Shown here piece after piece: positions 43,462-53,159 of a DNA stretch of 64,000 nucleotides (positions are counted from its first letter, which is position 1; every line of letters starts with the position of its first letter). A model generated the notes under the pieces. It searched no databases, was not told the DNA's origin, and saw nothing but the letters and a program-made list of their open reading frames with translations. The stretch is from Verrucomicrobiales bacterium. GTDB lineage: Bacteria > Verrucomicrobiota > Verrucomicrobiia > Verrucomicrobiales > DEV007. The position numbers and the translations under genes were made by a program. The stretch is from the NCBI GenBank assembly GCA_029212615.1, contig JARGPJ010000003.1:434001-498000 (forward strand), in the 5' to 3' direction.

Positions 43462-44595
43462 CTAGTCGATCGCCTCAGCGAGCACTTCGCGTTGCCAGGG
43501 CAATAGCCCTTCAAGACGCTCCTCAACTTCAAGATTGGTCGCCGACATTCGCTCCATCACGCTTCGCGTCGCAATCGTGGTGCTCTCGACCCCCAGCTCT
43601 TCCGCTTTGCGGTTACGAATACCGCGAATCACATCAAACCGTTTCTCATTGATGTCGAGCCTAGGACCCGTCGATTTCACTCGCTTGCTCGGAAAATCCG
43701 ATTCAGGCACTTCATCAGCACGCTGAATATATTCATTTAGCCGCGCCAACGACGGTCGCTTCAAGTAGTGAGGCGGACGTAATCCACGCCCCTCATCAAG
43801 ATCCCCGACCATTCGGAACATCTCATTGTTTCCCAAAAACTTAAAAGCAGGGCGGTCCAGCATTCGGCACTCTTCATCCCGCCACTCCCAGAAAAACTTC
43901 AGGTAGTTTAATCCACGCGGAGACAGCTTTCCCCATCCCGAAATTCTCCAGGTATCCTTCTGACTCTTCCCACCTCGCTCCAGAACCGAATCTCTTGCCG
44001 CATCGCACGTCTGGATAAACCAATCATATCGCCCTGCTTCATGAAGACGCTGTTCAAATCGCTCTCCAAGGTCAAGGAGGTAGCGGACATCGTTAAATGC
44101 ATAGGCGAGCATTTTTTCACTCAGAGGGCGACGGCTCCAATCAGCCTTCTGAGACTGCTTAGATAGCTTCACGCCGTACTCACTCTCGAGAAGGTTTGCC
44201 AAGCCAAACTTCGTTTCGCCCAGCAGTCTCGCTGCAATTTGCGTATCGAATATGCAATGAGGCGCCCAGTCAAAGGTCATGCTGAACATTGATATGTCAT
44301 AGTCAGCCCCATGCATCCAGACCTTCTCAAACTGGTCAATAAATGTGGAAAACCTCTTCAGCCCCTCAATGCCTATCGCAAGGGGGTCGATGATAGCCAG
44401 CTCTCTGGGCGTCGAAAACTGAATGAGACAAAGCTTCGTTTCATAGGAATGCATGCTATCCGCCTCTGTATCAATCGAACAGGCGGTAAAATCACCGCGC
44501 GCGACGACTTCGTCCGCATAGGCTTCAAACTCTTCCTGCGTCTCGATGTAACGTTCAGGGAACGCATCAAACCTATCCAGGTTGGAAGAACTCAT
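43462..44595 (-). CDS. rnd: Ribonuclease D
   Basis: A 377-residue 3'-5' exoribonuclease of the DEDDy superfamily. The catalytic acids are visible: D42 and E44 (CSIDTEAD), D98 (MHGADYDI), and Y165 with D169 (YAFNDVRYLL). The C-terminal part (GLRPPHYLKRPSLARLNEYI and later) fits an HRDC-like helical region. It trims tRNA and other RNA 3' ends in the cytoplasm. The ATG at 44595 is chosen over a GTG one codon earlier. It follows rho by 12 bases in the same direction, so rho, coaE and rnd probably share transcripts. Confidence 0.94.
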   Translation of the reverse strand: MSSSNLDRFDAFPERYIETQEEFEAYADEVVARGDFTACSIDTEADSMHSYETKLCLIQFSTPRELAIIDPLAIGIEGLKRFSTFIDQFEKVWMHGADYDISMFSMTFDWAPHCIFDTQIAARLLGETKFGLANLLESEYGVKLSKQSQKADWSRRPLSEKMLAYAFNDVRYLLDLGERFEQRLHEAGRYDWFIQTCDAARDSVLERGGKSQKDTWRISGWGKLSPRGLNYLKFFWEWRDEECRMLDRPAFKFLGNNEMFRMVGDLDEGRGLRPPHYLKRPSLARLNEYIQRADEVPESDFPSKRVKSTGPRLDINEKRFDVIRGIRNRKAEELGVESTTIATRSVMERMSATNLEVEERLEGLLPWQREVLAEAID

Positions 44596-44607
44596 CACTG
44601 ACTAGAC

Positions 44608-45987
44608 TTACTGAATGCCACGAAGCAGGAGCTCTGCATTTGAACTGGTTGATTTAACCAGCTTCAAGAGAACCTCCATCGCCTCTGGCGCAGGACGCTG
44701 AGCCATCTGCTTTCTCAGACTGCTAATTCGCTGATACTCCTCCGGATGATAAAGAAGATCGTCTTTCCGTGTGCCGCTCTTGAGAAGATGGATCGCAGGG
44801 AAAATCCGGGATTCGGCCATTTCGCGATCCAGGGTGATCTCCATGTTTCCAGTTCCTTTGAACTCCTCAAAAATGACATCATCCATCCTGCTGTCAGTTT
44901 CGATCAGGCAAGTAGCCAGAATCGTGAGACTTCCTCCCTCTTCGACATTTCTCGCAGCTCCAAAGAATCGCCTCGAACGCTCCAATGCTTTCGGTGAGAT
45001 ACCACCACTTCCGATAGGACCACCGCCGCCGCCTCCTCTCTTGTTCCGGCCACCGCCGCCGCCACCACCGGACTGATTAGCGGAGTTGTGAGCGCGGGCA
45101 AGCCGGGTCAGACTATCGAGCAGGATAACGACATCTTTGCCTGTTTCCACGATGCGCTTCGCCCGATTCAGAACCATGTCAGCCACTTCCACATGTCGTT
45201 TTGACGACTCGTCAAAAGTCGAACTGTAAACCGAAGCGTTAACTGTTTCTTTGAAGTCAGTGACTTCTTCAGGCCTCTCATCAAGAAGCAACACAATCAA
45301 CTCGGCCTCAGGATTGTTCTTGTGAATCGAAACCGCGATATTCTTCAGCAGAATTGTTTTACCACCCCGGGGAGGAGCGACAATCAACCCCCTCTGACCT
45401 TTTCCAAGCGGGGCAATCAAGTCAATTACCCTCGAAGGTACCGATGGAGTATCCATGATCTCCAGAATGAGACGGTCATCCGGAAAGAGTGCCGTAAGAT
45501 GATCAAACCCGTCAGGTTCATCCCAGTCCTCCAGAGCGATTCCTTCGATAGAAATGATCGCCTCAACAGAGAGAAATTTTTCCCGGTCACGCGGTGCCCT
45601 CACCACACAGGTCAACTCCTGCCCTACCCTCAGGTCGTGCTTTTTGATAAAAGAAGCAGGAACGTAAACGTCGTCTGCATTTGAAGCGAAACTGAAATCA
45701 GGCCAGCGCAGGAAGCCGAAGCTGTCACCGGAATAATCGAGGAACCCGCTGGCTTCCATGACCGTTCCACGTTCGCCATAAAACTTTAAGAGTTCGAAAA
45801 CGAGTTGGTGCTTCGAACGAACCCCGGCAACCCGGAGATTTGCTTCCTGAGCGGCGCTATGAAGATCATTGAGAGACTTCTGCTGAAACTCATTAATGAC
45901 AATCCTTTCCGGGACAACCACTTCAGGCTTCTTCTTCACTTCGTCTGATTCCACTGAATCAGAATTGGCAACTACGTTATCTGTCAT
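44608..45987 (-). CDS. rho: Transcription termination factor Rho with glycine-rich Q-loop insertion
   Basis: A 459-residue hexameric RNA helicase that ends transcription. It has the RNA-binding domain ([20 protein letters not shown], 81-100), Walker A APPRGGKT (204-211), [13 protein letters not shown] (233-245), [13 protein letters not shown] (289-301) and [19 protein letters not shown]. After ARAHNSANQ an insertion of poly-glycine blocks (residues 306-329, coordinates 45001-45072) replaces the usual PASGKVLTGG segment. Aligned to E. coli Rho, the conserved Q-loop lysine appears lost. Whether this alters RNA translocation is unknown. The start overlaps coaE by 11 bases. Confidence 0.97.
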   Translation of the reverse strand: MTDNVVANSDSVESDEVKKKPEVVVPERIVINEFQQKSLNDLHSAAQEANLRVAGVRSKHQLVFELLKFYGERGTVMEASGFLDYSGDSFGFLRWPDFSFASNADDVYVPASFIKKHDLRVGQELTCVVRAPRDREKFLSVEAIISIEGIALEDWDEPDGFDHLTALFPDDRLILEIMDTPSVPSRVIDLIAPLGKGQRGLIVAPPRGGKTILLKNIAVSIHKNNPEAELIVLLLDERPEEVTDFKETVNASVYSSTFDESSKRHVEVADMVLNRAKRIVETGKDVVILLDSLTRLARAHNSANQSGGGGGGGRNKRGGGGGGPIGSGGISPKALERSRRFFGAARNVEEGGSLTILATCLIETDSRMDDVIFEEFKGTGNMEITLDREMAESRIFPAIHLLKSGTRKDDLLYHPEEYQRISSLRKQMAQRPAPEAMEVLLKLVKSTSSNAELLLRGIQ

Positions 45988-46582
45988 TAAATAAAAGGGA
46001 GCAACGGTCCGCGAGATGCGTGACCTGACTGTTCAGAGACTCGAGCGAACCATCGTTCCAAACGACCACGTCCGCGCGGCGAATTTTTTCGTCTATCAAA
46101 AGTTGAGCATTGAGTATCTGTTTTGCCAGTTGTTCATCCAACCCGCGATCTACTGTGAGTCGAGCCAGCTGAGTCAAAGGAGAGGCAGCAACGACGAGGT
46201 CAATATTTCGTTTCAAAGGAAATTCGACTTCATAGAGAAGTGGAACTTCAACGAGCGATATCTTAGCTCGATCTTTCTCCTCCTCCAGAAATTCGACTGC
46301 CTCATCAAGCACCAGAGGGTGCAACAGCATCTCAAGCTTCTCACGAAAATCAGAATTTTCAAACGCGTGTTTACGAATCACCTTTTTGTCGAACACTTCC
46401 GCTGAACGACACCCGGTCTCTCCGAGGAGCTTCAGGATCTCATTTTGTAGCGGCTCCCTCCGGAGCAATCCAGCGACACAATCATCGCTGCTAAAGAATG
46501 GCAGTGACAGGCCCTGCCTCAACTTTTTCGCGACGAGACTTTTGCCGCAAGCAACGCCCCCGGTGATAGCGATAACAATCAT
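45977..46582 (-). CDS. coaE: Dephospho-CoA kinase
   Basis: A 201-residue kinase that phosphorylates dephospho-CoA in the last step of coenzyme A synthesis. It starts MIVIAITGGVACGKSLVAKK with the P-loop GGVACGKS, has SSDDCVAGLL, and later LVEVPLLYE and LVVAASPLTQLARLTVDRGL, all typical of CoaE. A longer frame reaches 46747, but it adds 55 residues before the nucleotide-binding start and crosses the pilus-operon terminator, so the ATG at 46582 is used. The length matches the family. It overlaps the rho start by 11 bases. Confidence 0.96.
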   Translation of the reverse strand: MIVIAITGGVACGKSLVAKKLRQGLSLPFFSSDDCVAGLLRREPLQNEILKLLGETGCRSAEVFDKKVIRKHAFENSDFREKLEMLLHPLVLDEAVEFLEEEKDRAKISLVEVPLLYEVEFPLKRNIDLVVAASPLTQLARLTVDRGLDEQLAKQILNAQLLIDEKIRRADVVVWNDGSLESLNSQVTHLADRCSLLFNDR

Positions 46583-46600
46583 GAGATCACCCGGTAAAAG

Positions 46601-46627
46601 AAAAAGGCGCAGCATATATACTGCGCC
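46601..46627 (-). terminator. Terminator at the end of the pilus-like operon
   Basis: The inverted repeat GGCGCAGCATATATACTGCGCC (46606-46627) is followed, on the minus strand, by TTTTTC. It separates the secretin gene from coaE. Confidence 0.75.
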
Positions 46628-46655
46628 CGTCTCATGCCTGCAAATGACCCTCCCC

Positions 46656-49283
46656 TTACTTCTGGTAAGGGATTGGTCCCGGCGCGAAAGTAGTGGGAGT
46701 AGTAATAGGAGGCCTTGGAACCGGCTCGGGAAGAGGCTCATCTTCAAGACGTCCGTGAATTGGCATTCCCGCAGGATCCATCAACTGCGCCTTCACAAAA
46801 ATAGTGAGGTTTCGCTTCAAGTGAAGTTCAACACTTGAGCGGAACAGGCGTCCAATGGCAGGAAGATCTCCAAGGAAAGGGACCTTATCTTCGACGTCCT
46901 GGATGTCCTCACGGATCAGTCCACCAAGAGCAACAGTCTGACCATCCCAAATCGTGACTTGCGTGGTGACCTTACGAGTATTGAAGATCGGCATCTCAAT
47001 CCGGTTCTCCGTAATCGTTACCGTCTCGTTAAAACCGAGAGCATTAACAGCAGTGGTTTGAATCGGACTGCCATAGTTAATGAATCCGTCAAATTCAACC
47101 ACTTCGGGTGCGAGGTTGAGATCAATCGTGAACTCATCGGCACCAAGAACAGGATCAACTTCCAGAGTGACACCGGTATTTCTTGTCTCGAACGCAGTAG
47201 GCGTTGAGGGAGTAACAGGGAATCCGCCACCACCAAGTGTCTCGAACTGGTTTGGAATCTCCGGTGGATCATACTCGGTAGGATAGATAAACTCGCGGAT
47301 CACTTCAATCTTAGCACGCTGACCACTTCGCGCCATCACCGACGGAGCAGAGAGAAGATCCACCCCCTTACGCTGATTGAGCGCACGAATCATCAGCTGA
47401 AACTGAGGATCAGTAAAGACACCGGCAATCCCGAAGACCGCAGGAGCGGTGGAAGAGGCGGTATTGCCACCACCGGCGGCTTCAGCAATAAGCGCATCGA
47501 TTGAGTTCCCATCAATTCCTTGAGACCCGGAACGGAGTCCATTTGTTAGTGAATTAGAACCAACAGGAAGCTGTGTGCCGGGATTCACGAAAGTGAAATC
47601 CGATGAACCTGATGGATTAACTGTATTACCAGCGGTTCCACCTCCAGCAAAAACGCGCGGACTGCTCCCCAAATTGAACGGCCCGAGAAGCCAGTCAAAT
47701 CCGAGCTCTTCATTCTCCTCTTCTGCAATCTCAACAAAGCGGGAGGTGATATAAATCTGCTTTTCCACACCAGTTCTCAAGGATTCAATGTAAGCCTCTG
47801 TGAGCTCAAGCTGATCCTGTGTGTTACGCACGATCAACTGTGAAGTTGCCGCCGTGTAAATCGCACTCGCACCAGTCGTGAAAGTAATCCCTGCCGATTC
47901 AAGAATCTCTTTCGCTGACTTACGGAGATTGGGAATTCCGCCGCCCCCTGCCTCAATAGGATCAGCAAAGGGATCAGCAGAAGCGCCACCGCCGCCGCCA
48001 CCGCCGCCCTGCCCCATCGAGAGAAAGGTCGGAGGAACCGTATAATTCACCGTAAACAAATCAGCATCAGGAGTTGAAAGCGGCACAACCAGAACGGCTT
48101 GCTGCTCAACCTTATACTTAAGCTGCGCAAGAGAGGTGGTGTAGCGAAGTGCTTCCGCAAGCGGGACATTACCCAGACGAAGAGTGATCCGCGTATCGCC
48201 GACTCCGCCACCGGAACTCAGCCCGCCGCCACCTCCGCCACCGGAGAATCCAAACTCGTCATCACCGGATGGTGCCGCCGGTGCCGCTCCACCACCGCCA
48301 CTCAGGACTCCGGAGTCCAGGACAATATTAATCCCTTTCCGGGCAGGGTTTGACTCATTAATATCAAGCTCCACAGAGCGGGCCTGAAGGAAATCAAGCG
48401 CATCCTTCAGAGGCGTATCAACAAATTCGATACTGGGGATAATGATCGACTTGAGCTTATCCTCAATCCGGCGAATCTCACCAGTCGCTGTGTCAGTCGG
48501 AATCTCAATCAGATCACCACTATCTATCGCTGCCGGAACGGGCATCTCCCAACCTTCCGCAACCTGGCGCAGCATTTTTGCACGAGTGTGGTCCCGGGCC
48601 GCATCATAATAATCCATTTTATGACGCTCATTCTGCTCCATTCCACGTCTTGCCGCGGAGTTGTAAGGATCATCATTTAATGCCTTGTTGTATTCACGAT
48701 CAGCACGGTCGTAGTCACCGAGATCGACATACCCCTGAGCTGTCTTCAAAGCGAGTTTGACGCGGCGGACACGCTCAAGGTGACCCGGCGTCAAGGCTGG
48801 AGAATAATAATCAGGATCATTGAGCTGCTCAAGAAGACGCTTCGCATCAATATTATCAGGATCAACGCTTGGCTGAAGAACCTCTTCAACGAGGGCGATT
48901 GATTCAGGATAACGTCCTTCCTCGGCACGCTGGCGGGCCAGAAGCACTGATGCACGCGAAAACTGCTTGATGTATGCCCGGCGACGAGGCTCGGTCATGG
49001 GAGCTTCCGGAAGCAGGTCGAGTGCCGCGCGGTACTGGTCAATTGCCCCCTGATAGTCTCCATCAGCCATCAACTGAGAGCCCCGCAGAGCTGCCTCATC
49101 CGCCTGTTTCACACGCTCCTGGAGACGGATAACGTAATTTGTCGCGATAGAGGGCACACCTCCGCCACTCCCGTAACCGGTCGGCCCCGCAATGGCAGGT
49201 ATCGTGACAGAGATCAAGGTTACAGCAACTCCAGCTACGATCTGGACGGTTACCAACCCTTTACCAATGAGTGTCTTCTTCAT
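46656..49283 (-). CDS. Amuc_1098-type type IV pilus secretin-like outer-membrane protein
   Basis: An 875-residue protein; the ATG at 49283 gives a signal peptide (GLVTVQIVAGVAVTLISVTI). TPR-like helices span about 55-200 (GDYQGAIDQYRAALDLLPEA). N-domains follow (VDTPLKDALDFLQARSVELD, LRLGNVPLAEALRYTTSLAQ, and AKEILESAGITFTTGASAIY), split by glycine-rich linkers. The secretin domain is at about 525-835 (YITSRFVEIAEEENEELGFD, WDGQTVALGGLIREDI, PFLGDLPAIGRLFRSS, LTIFVKAQL). A proline-rich tail ends the protein. It should form the outer-membrane ring for a pilus. N-terminal TPRs fused to a secretin match Akkermansia Amuc_1098. It is last in the locus, 85 bases after the preceding gene. Confidence 0.93.
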   Translation of the reverse strand: MKKTLIGKGLVTVQIVAGVAVTLISVTIPAIAGPTGYGSGGGVPSIATNYVIRLQERVKQADEAALRGSQLMADGDYQGAIDQYRAALDLLPEAPMTEPRRRAYIKQFSRASVLLARQRAEEGRYPESIALVEEVLQPSVDPDNIDAKRLLEQLNDPDYYSPALTPGHLERVRRVKLALKTAQGYVDLGDYDRADREYNKALNDDPYNSAARRGMEQNERHKMDYYDAARDHTRAKMLRQVAEGWEMPVPAAIDSGDLIEIPTDTATGEIRRIEDKLKSIIIPSIEFVDTPLKDALDFLQARSVELDINESNPARKGINIVLDSGVLSGGGGAAPAAPSGDDEFGFSGGGGGGGLSSGGGVGDTRITLRLGNVPLAEALRYTTSLAQLKYKVEQQAVLVVPLSTPDADLFTVNYTVPPTFLSMGQGGGGGGGGASADPFADPIEAGGGGIPNLRKSAKEILESAGITFTTGASAIYTAATSQLIVRNTQDQLELTEAYIESLRTGVEKQIYITSRFVEIAEEENEELGFDWLLGPFNLGSSPRVFAGGGTAGNTVNPSGSSDFTFVNPGTQLPVGSNSLTNGLRSGSQGIDGNSIDALIAEAAGGGNTASSTAPAVFGIAGVFTDPQFQLMIRALNQRKGVDLLSAPSVMARSGQRAKIEVIREFIYPTEYDPPEIPNQFETLGGGGFPVTPSTPTAFETRNTGVTLEVDPVLGADEFTIDLNLAPEVVEFDGFINYGSPIQTTAVNALGFNETVTITENRIEMPIFNTRKVTTQVTIWDGQTVALGGLIREDIQDVEDKVPFLGDLPAIGRLFRSSVELHLKRNLTIFVKAQLMDPAGMPIHGRLEDEPLPEPVPRPPITTPTTFAPGPIPYQK

Positions 49284-49367
49284 AAATTCGTGTGGCTCAA
49301 GCGGTTTAATGGAACAACCAACAAGAGAACGGACATGAAAACCAGAATATCGGTTTACTGTCAACTC

Positions 49368-50333
49368 TTACTTCTTCTTAATTTCTATTGTCTGCTCAGG
49401 CTCAATGCCTGTCTGATAAGTGACGGTGGCGGAATCCTCATTTACTTTCACCACCCGGTATTTCGTCTCCGGATCGATGACGATATTGAAGGCATCCCCT
49501 TCTTTAACGTAAAAGCGATTGCCCGGATCGAGCAGGAACTCCATTTCAGCAAAATAAGTGGGGATCACTTTATCCTCATTGCGGACCAGCTTGTAAGTCT
49601 TACCATCGGGAAGGTAGGTCACGATTAACTCGGTCGCATCGGCTTCGATACCGACATTATTCTTAGCTGTCTTCTCTTCAAATGACTCCAGGCGGAATTG
49701 CTCGTCTTTTGAGGTCTCACCAACCTTCATGTAGAAATTATCTCTTCCCGGGTACTTTGCCGTAGGAAGCTTCATGATCTGAAAGCGCTCAGAATCAGGC
49801 CGTGCGGAAAAGCGCAGCGTGTACTCCTGCTGCTGGCGCGAATGCATGACCAGCTTTTCTGCATAGGGAGGGTGAGAAGTCGAGTCATTCGGCGCAGTCT
49901 TTGCATGCCACTCGGCAATATTTGAAAAACCGTCCGAATCTGGATCCTGCGACAAAACGCCTGAGTTTAAAAAGTCCAGATTATTCGTCAACAACCAGGC
50001 GTTGGAAACAGGAGGCCTGATCATCTCATCATTAGGATTGCCCATGTCGATGAGTTTTCCGTCAATCTCGACGATAGGCACCGACACAAACAGAGGCACC
50101 GACTTCGGAGGACTTCCAGTAACGGGAGTTTTCCACTCCTGCGTACTTTCAACAAACTGCCGGGCAAGCCCGGCCCGCGCTTCATCCGTCGCAGGCAACT
50201 CGTCGTTCGGAGAACCCGGGACGAGAACGAATTGTTCACTGAATCCCATCGCTTTAAATGCCATCAATCCGGAGATAGCCCCGGCGATAAGCCCTACCGC
50301 AATTAATAACCATGTATGCCAAGCTTCTTTCAT
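49368..50333 (-). CDS. Amuc_1099-type pilus-system protein
   Basis: A 321-residue protein with one N-terminal membrane helix (about 7-29: TWLLIAVGLIAGAISGLMAF) and a periplasmic part. The segment SQDPDSDGFSNIAEWHAKTA (153-172) is a single EF-hand-like calcium loop often found in Verrucomicrobia envelope proteins. A beta-rich C-terminus follows (FYVKEGDAFNIVIDPETKYR). Its place between the Amuc_1100-like and secretin genes matches the Akkermansia order. It overlaps the stop of the preceding gene (ATGA). The biochemical role is unknown. Confidence 0.85.
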   Translation of the reverse strand: MKEAWHTWLLIAVGLIAGAISGLMAFKAMGFSEQFVLVPGSPNDELPATDEARAGLARQFVESTQEWKTPVTGSPPKSVPLFVSVPIVEIDGKLIDMGNPNDEMIRPPVSNAWLLTNNLDFLNSGVLSQDPDSDGFSNIAEWHAKTAPNDSTSHPPYAEKLVMHSRQQQEYTLRFSARPDSERFQIMKLPTAKYPGRDNFYMKVGETSKDEQFRLESFEEKTAKNNVGIEADATELIVTYLPDGKTYKLVRNEDKVIPTYFAEMEFLLDPGNRFYVKEGDAFNIVIDPETKYRVVKVNEDSATVTYQTGIEPEQTIEIKKK

Positions 50334-51337
50334 CGCTTATTCCCCCTTGTTTCCTTTTCCTTTGCTGTATTGGCGGAGACCTCTTCAGGACTGACAAACC
50401 GGACGATATCAACCACCATGAAAACATTCAAATTTTCCTGCCCCATCAACACTCTCGCGTCCTGACTCGAGGCGACAAATCCGGCGGCTCGTGCCTGTTC
50501 AGCTAACTCTGAAGCGCTGACATCCGGATAACCCCACTCCTGGAGCTGATCATTTCCGGCAACTTCCTGAGTCGTCGGATTTTCAAATCGCGGAGCCCTG
50601 CTGACCGCGGCTGCCGATAGCTTTGCCGGACCTTCAGTCTCATCGTTTCTCACCTTGAGAACTCGAACGGTGTAGAAAAACTCTTTATCATTCGCCAACT
50701 TGTTCACGAAATCCTGAAACGCATTATGCCCTCCGGAGAATCTCATCCTAACAGGGTACTTGTGAACCACCCCGCTGTCGTAATCACCGGATGCTCCATC
50801 CTCTCCGGGAATTCGATCCCTCTCAAACGAGAGCAGGTCGGAAACCCCGCAATCAACAAGACTTTTGAGAAGGTGATCAATCGCCTCCAACTCATAGTCG
50901 AGAATGGCGACCAGCTCCTGTGGCGGAATCACATTGCTATAGAGATCGAAGCCTAACTGGAAATCGCTGGCCTCCGCAATCTCAAGCCCATTTTCACCGG
51001 CATACTTCCGGAACCCCTGAACCTTTGACTTCACAATCTGAATAAACTCAGTACTGAGAAGCGTCGTGTTCAATTCACGCTGAAAAGAGTTCAGACTTTG
51101 AAAAAGTGCATCGACCGACTTTTCATATTCCCCGACCTTCGCCTCCAGAGCTTCGCTGTTATCCTTATTGGGATACGGAACCTTCCTTTCGAGACTTTCA
51201 ATGGTGCCGACTTTGTCGTCCCAGCCCTGCATGGCATCCGAATACTTGCTGTAACCGGAGAACGCATAGAATCCCGCACCACCAACAACAAGTGCAGCAA
51301 TGACGCCAAATGTTATTAACCAAACCTTATAATTCAT
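50330..51337 (-). CDS. Amuc_1100-type pilus-associated protein
   Basis: A 335-residue protein starting at the ATG at 51337; a GTG at 51349 adds four residues. One membrane helix is at 5-25 (WLITFGVIAALVVGGAGFYA), with a coiled coil after it. It closely parallels my memory of Amuc_1100: GFDLYSNVIPPQELVAILDY followed by ELEAIDHLLKSLVDCGVSDL, then FFYTVRVLKVRND and MGQENLNVFMVVDIVRFV. Its fold is PilO-like (a two-layer alpha/beta pseudopilus scaffold). In Akkermansia the protein is reported to signal through host TLR2; here a pilus role is more likely. It is coupled to the Amuc_1099-like gene by a 4-base overlap. Confidence 0.92.
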   Translation of the reverse strand: MNYKVWLITFGVIAALVVGGAGFYAFSGYSKYSDAMQGWDDKVGTIESLERKVPYPNKDNSEALEAKVGEYEKSVDALFQSLNSFQRELNTTLLSTEFIQIVKSKVQGFRKYAGENGLEIAEASDFQLGFDLYSNVIPPQELVAILDYELEAIDHLLKSLVDCGVSDLLSFERDRIPGEDGASGDYDSGVVHKYPVRMRFSGGHNAFQDFVNKLANDKEFFYTVRVLKVRNDETEGPAKLSAAAVSRAPRFENPTTQEVAGNDQLQEWGYPDVSASELAEQARAAGFVASSQDARVLMGQENLNVFMVVDIVRFVSPEEVSANTAKEKETRGNKR

Positions 51338-51348
51338 ATATATAAACA

Positions 51349-53094
51349 CTACTTGGTGAATTTAACCCTGTTTTCCTCGGGAAGCGGGATCACCATTTTA
51401 AAAGGATAAGCAAATCGATCGTCGCCGGTTCCAGCATCAACCTCAATGATTGAACCGATATCAACCCCCTCCAGGTCAAAGAACCCACTAGCCCCCTCAC
51501 CCTCGGAATCAGCTTTTAATCGATTGAAATAGTCGGTAACAACCTTGGAGCCACCGCTCGCATTTTCACGCCAGAGCCCTTCAATTGAAAATGAATCAAT
51601 TGTCGCATCCACATTTCCAGATACGGCAAGCAGATCAGAGGCTTGATCAGCAATCACCGGAACACCATTGGCAAGAGGCTCCAGCACCGTCATAAAAAGG
51701 ATGTCGCCATCCATTTTCTCGGCCAGCTTATTGAAGACCTGCACCCAGTAAACACGGTGTTTAACGGCTTCGACATAAGGACTTTTCTGTCCATCTATTT
51801 TCTCAATCTCAGATTTAAGATCTTCGATCTCGCCGTTGTATTTCTTCAGATCACGAGCCTTGACTTCGATATCATCTCCCTTGGCGAGAGCAAATTCAGA
51901 AGCTTTAGTGAAATAGAAACCCAGCGCAGCAAGAAAAACGGCTAACACCGCCACGGCCCCGATCAGTGCCGGCTGCCGCTTTCTCAGATCAATTGCCTTC
52001 TGAACTGACTCCGGGATCAATTCAATATCGACAGGCACATCCCCTACCTGACCAAGAGCACTCCCGACCAGCTCTCCCAGTGAATGAGCATTCGTCGTCA
52101 CCATTTCCGAATCAACCGATCCCGCGACCGTGACATTGCGAAACGCGTTAAAGTGATCGACAGGAAGACTCAGCTTCTCAGCAAAAAATTCCCGAATAAA
52201 CGGAAGGCCTGCCGAGGCCCCCGATAACAACACGAATGACGGCGCTGAACCGGCCTGCTGACTGCGGTAGAAATTAATCGTCCGCATGATCTCTGAATGA
52301 AGACGTGTCAGCGAATTTCGAACCACCTTGGAGATGCCCGCGATTTCAGGATCCTCATGATCGGCGTAAGCGCCCCCAAGGGCCACGAAGCCGTCCACCA
52401 CTTTCCGGTGGTCTGCCGCGCCAAATTCTGTCCCGAATTCTTTTGATATCGCACGGGTAATGTCAGCGCCGCCAATCTTCACGGTTCGCACAAACACTTT
52501 CCCTTCCTCCATGAAAATCATGTCAGTTGTTCGCGCGCCGATATCAACGAGGAGCGAGGCCCCTTCCATATCCGAATAGTTAAACCTGAGAGCATTGTAA
52601 AGCGCCACCGGAGCAATCTCAGCCCCCATTGATGTCACGCCGGCGGCGTTGACCATCTCGTCAATCTCGTTCAACTCATCCGACTTCACTGCGGCGAGAA
52701 CTACCTCGACCTCAATGTCATCAGGATCGCCCATCAGCTGATATCCCCAGACAACTTCATTAATCGGATAAGGGACCTGCTGCTGAGCCTCAAACTCAAC
52801 AATTTGATCAACCTGCTCGCCATCAAGCGCCGGAAGACTCGCGAACTTAATCAGAACGGGAAAAGAGGAAACCACATAAGTGGTCCTGGCACCCTTCACC
52901 TTAAGGCTGCTCACAATTTCCTTCAGTGCCGCCGCCCCCTGCGAATTTCGAACGTCCGCGTCAGCAGGGTCGCCGACAAAATCGCGTCTTTCGAGGCGGT
53001 CGAGACGAAGCCCGCCTCCAGGGGTCTTCGAAAAAATCGCACCAGTGATCTGCTGCGATCCAACGTTTAATGTGATGATCCGGTCGTCTGCCAT
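51349..53094 (-). CDS. Amuc_1101-type PilM-PilN fusion
   Basis: A 581-residue protein joining two pilus assembly parts. Residues 1-365 form an actin-like ATPase of the PilM type (RIITLNVGSQQITGAIFSKT, ASLLVDIGARTTDMIFMEEG, FVRTVKIGGADITRAISKEF, FVLLSGASAGLPFIREFFAE). Residues about 370-581 begin VDIELIPESVQKAIDLRKRQ, followed by a membrane helix (ALIGAVAVLAVFLAALGFYF), a coiled coil and a small fold, the PilN plan. PilM and PilN are normally separate interacting proteins. The order with the downstream PilO-like Amuc_1100-type protein and the secretin reconstructs a PilM-N-O-Q alignment complex. Its stop is 11 bases before the next ATG. Confidence 0.93.
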   Translation of the reverse strand: MADDRIITLNVGSQQITGAIFSKTPGGGLRLDRLERRDFVGDPADADVRNSQGAAALKEIVSSLKVKGARTTYVVSSFPVLIKFASLPALDGEQVDQIVEFEAQQQVPYPINEVVWGYQLMGDPDDIEVEVVLAAVKSDELNEIDEMVNAAGVTSMGAEIAPVALYNALRFNYSDMEGASLLVDIGARTTDMIFMEEGKVFVRTVKIGGADITRAISKEFGTEFGAADHRKVVDGFVALGGAYADHEDPEIAGISKVVRNSLTRLHSEIMRTINFYRSQQAGSAPSFVLLSGASAGLPFIREFFAEKLSLPVDHFNAFRNVTVAGSVDSEMVTTNAHSLGELVGSALGQVGDVPVDIELIPESVQKAIDLRKRQPALIGAVAVLAVFLAALGFYFTKASEFALAKGDDIEVKARDLKKYNGEIEDLKSEIEKIDGQKSPYVEAVKHRVYWVQVFNKLAEKMDGDILFMTVLEPLANGVPVIADQASDLLAVSGNVDATIDSFSIEGLWRENASGGSKVVTDYFNRLKADSEGEGASGFFDLEGVDIGSIIEVDAGTGDDRFAYPFKMVIPLPEENRVKFTK

Positions 53095-53159
53095 AGTCGG
53101 TTTTCCTGATAAAAAGCGTGAGTTGTGACGGCTGTTACTAAAACTGCAAAATCAGTTGC

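Noticed and set aside
46583-46747. 55-residue N-terminal extension of coaE
   Set aside because: It crosses the terminator hairpin of the pilus operon, and CoaE proteins start at the P-loop strand.
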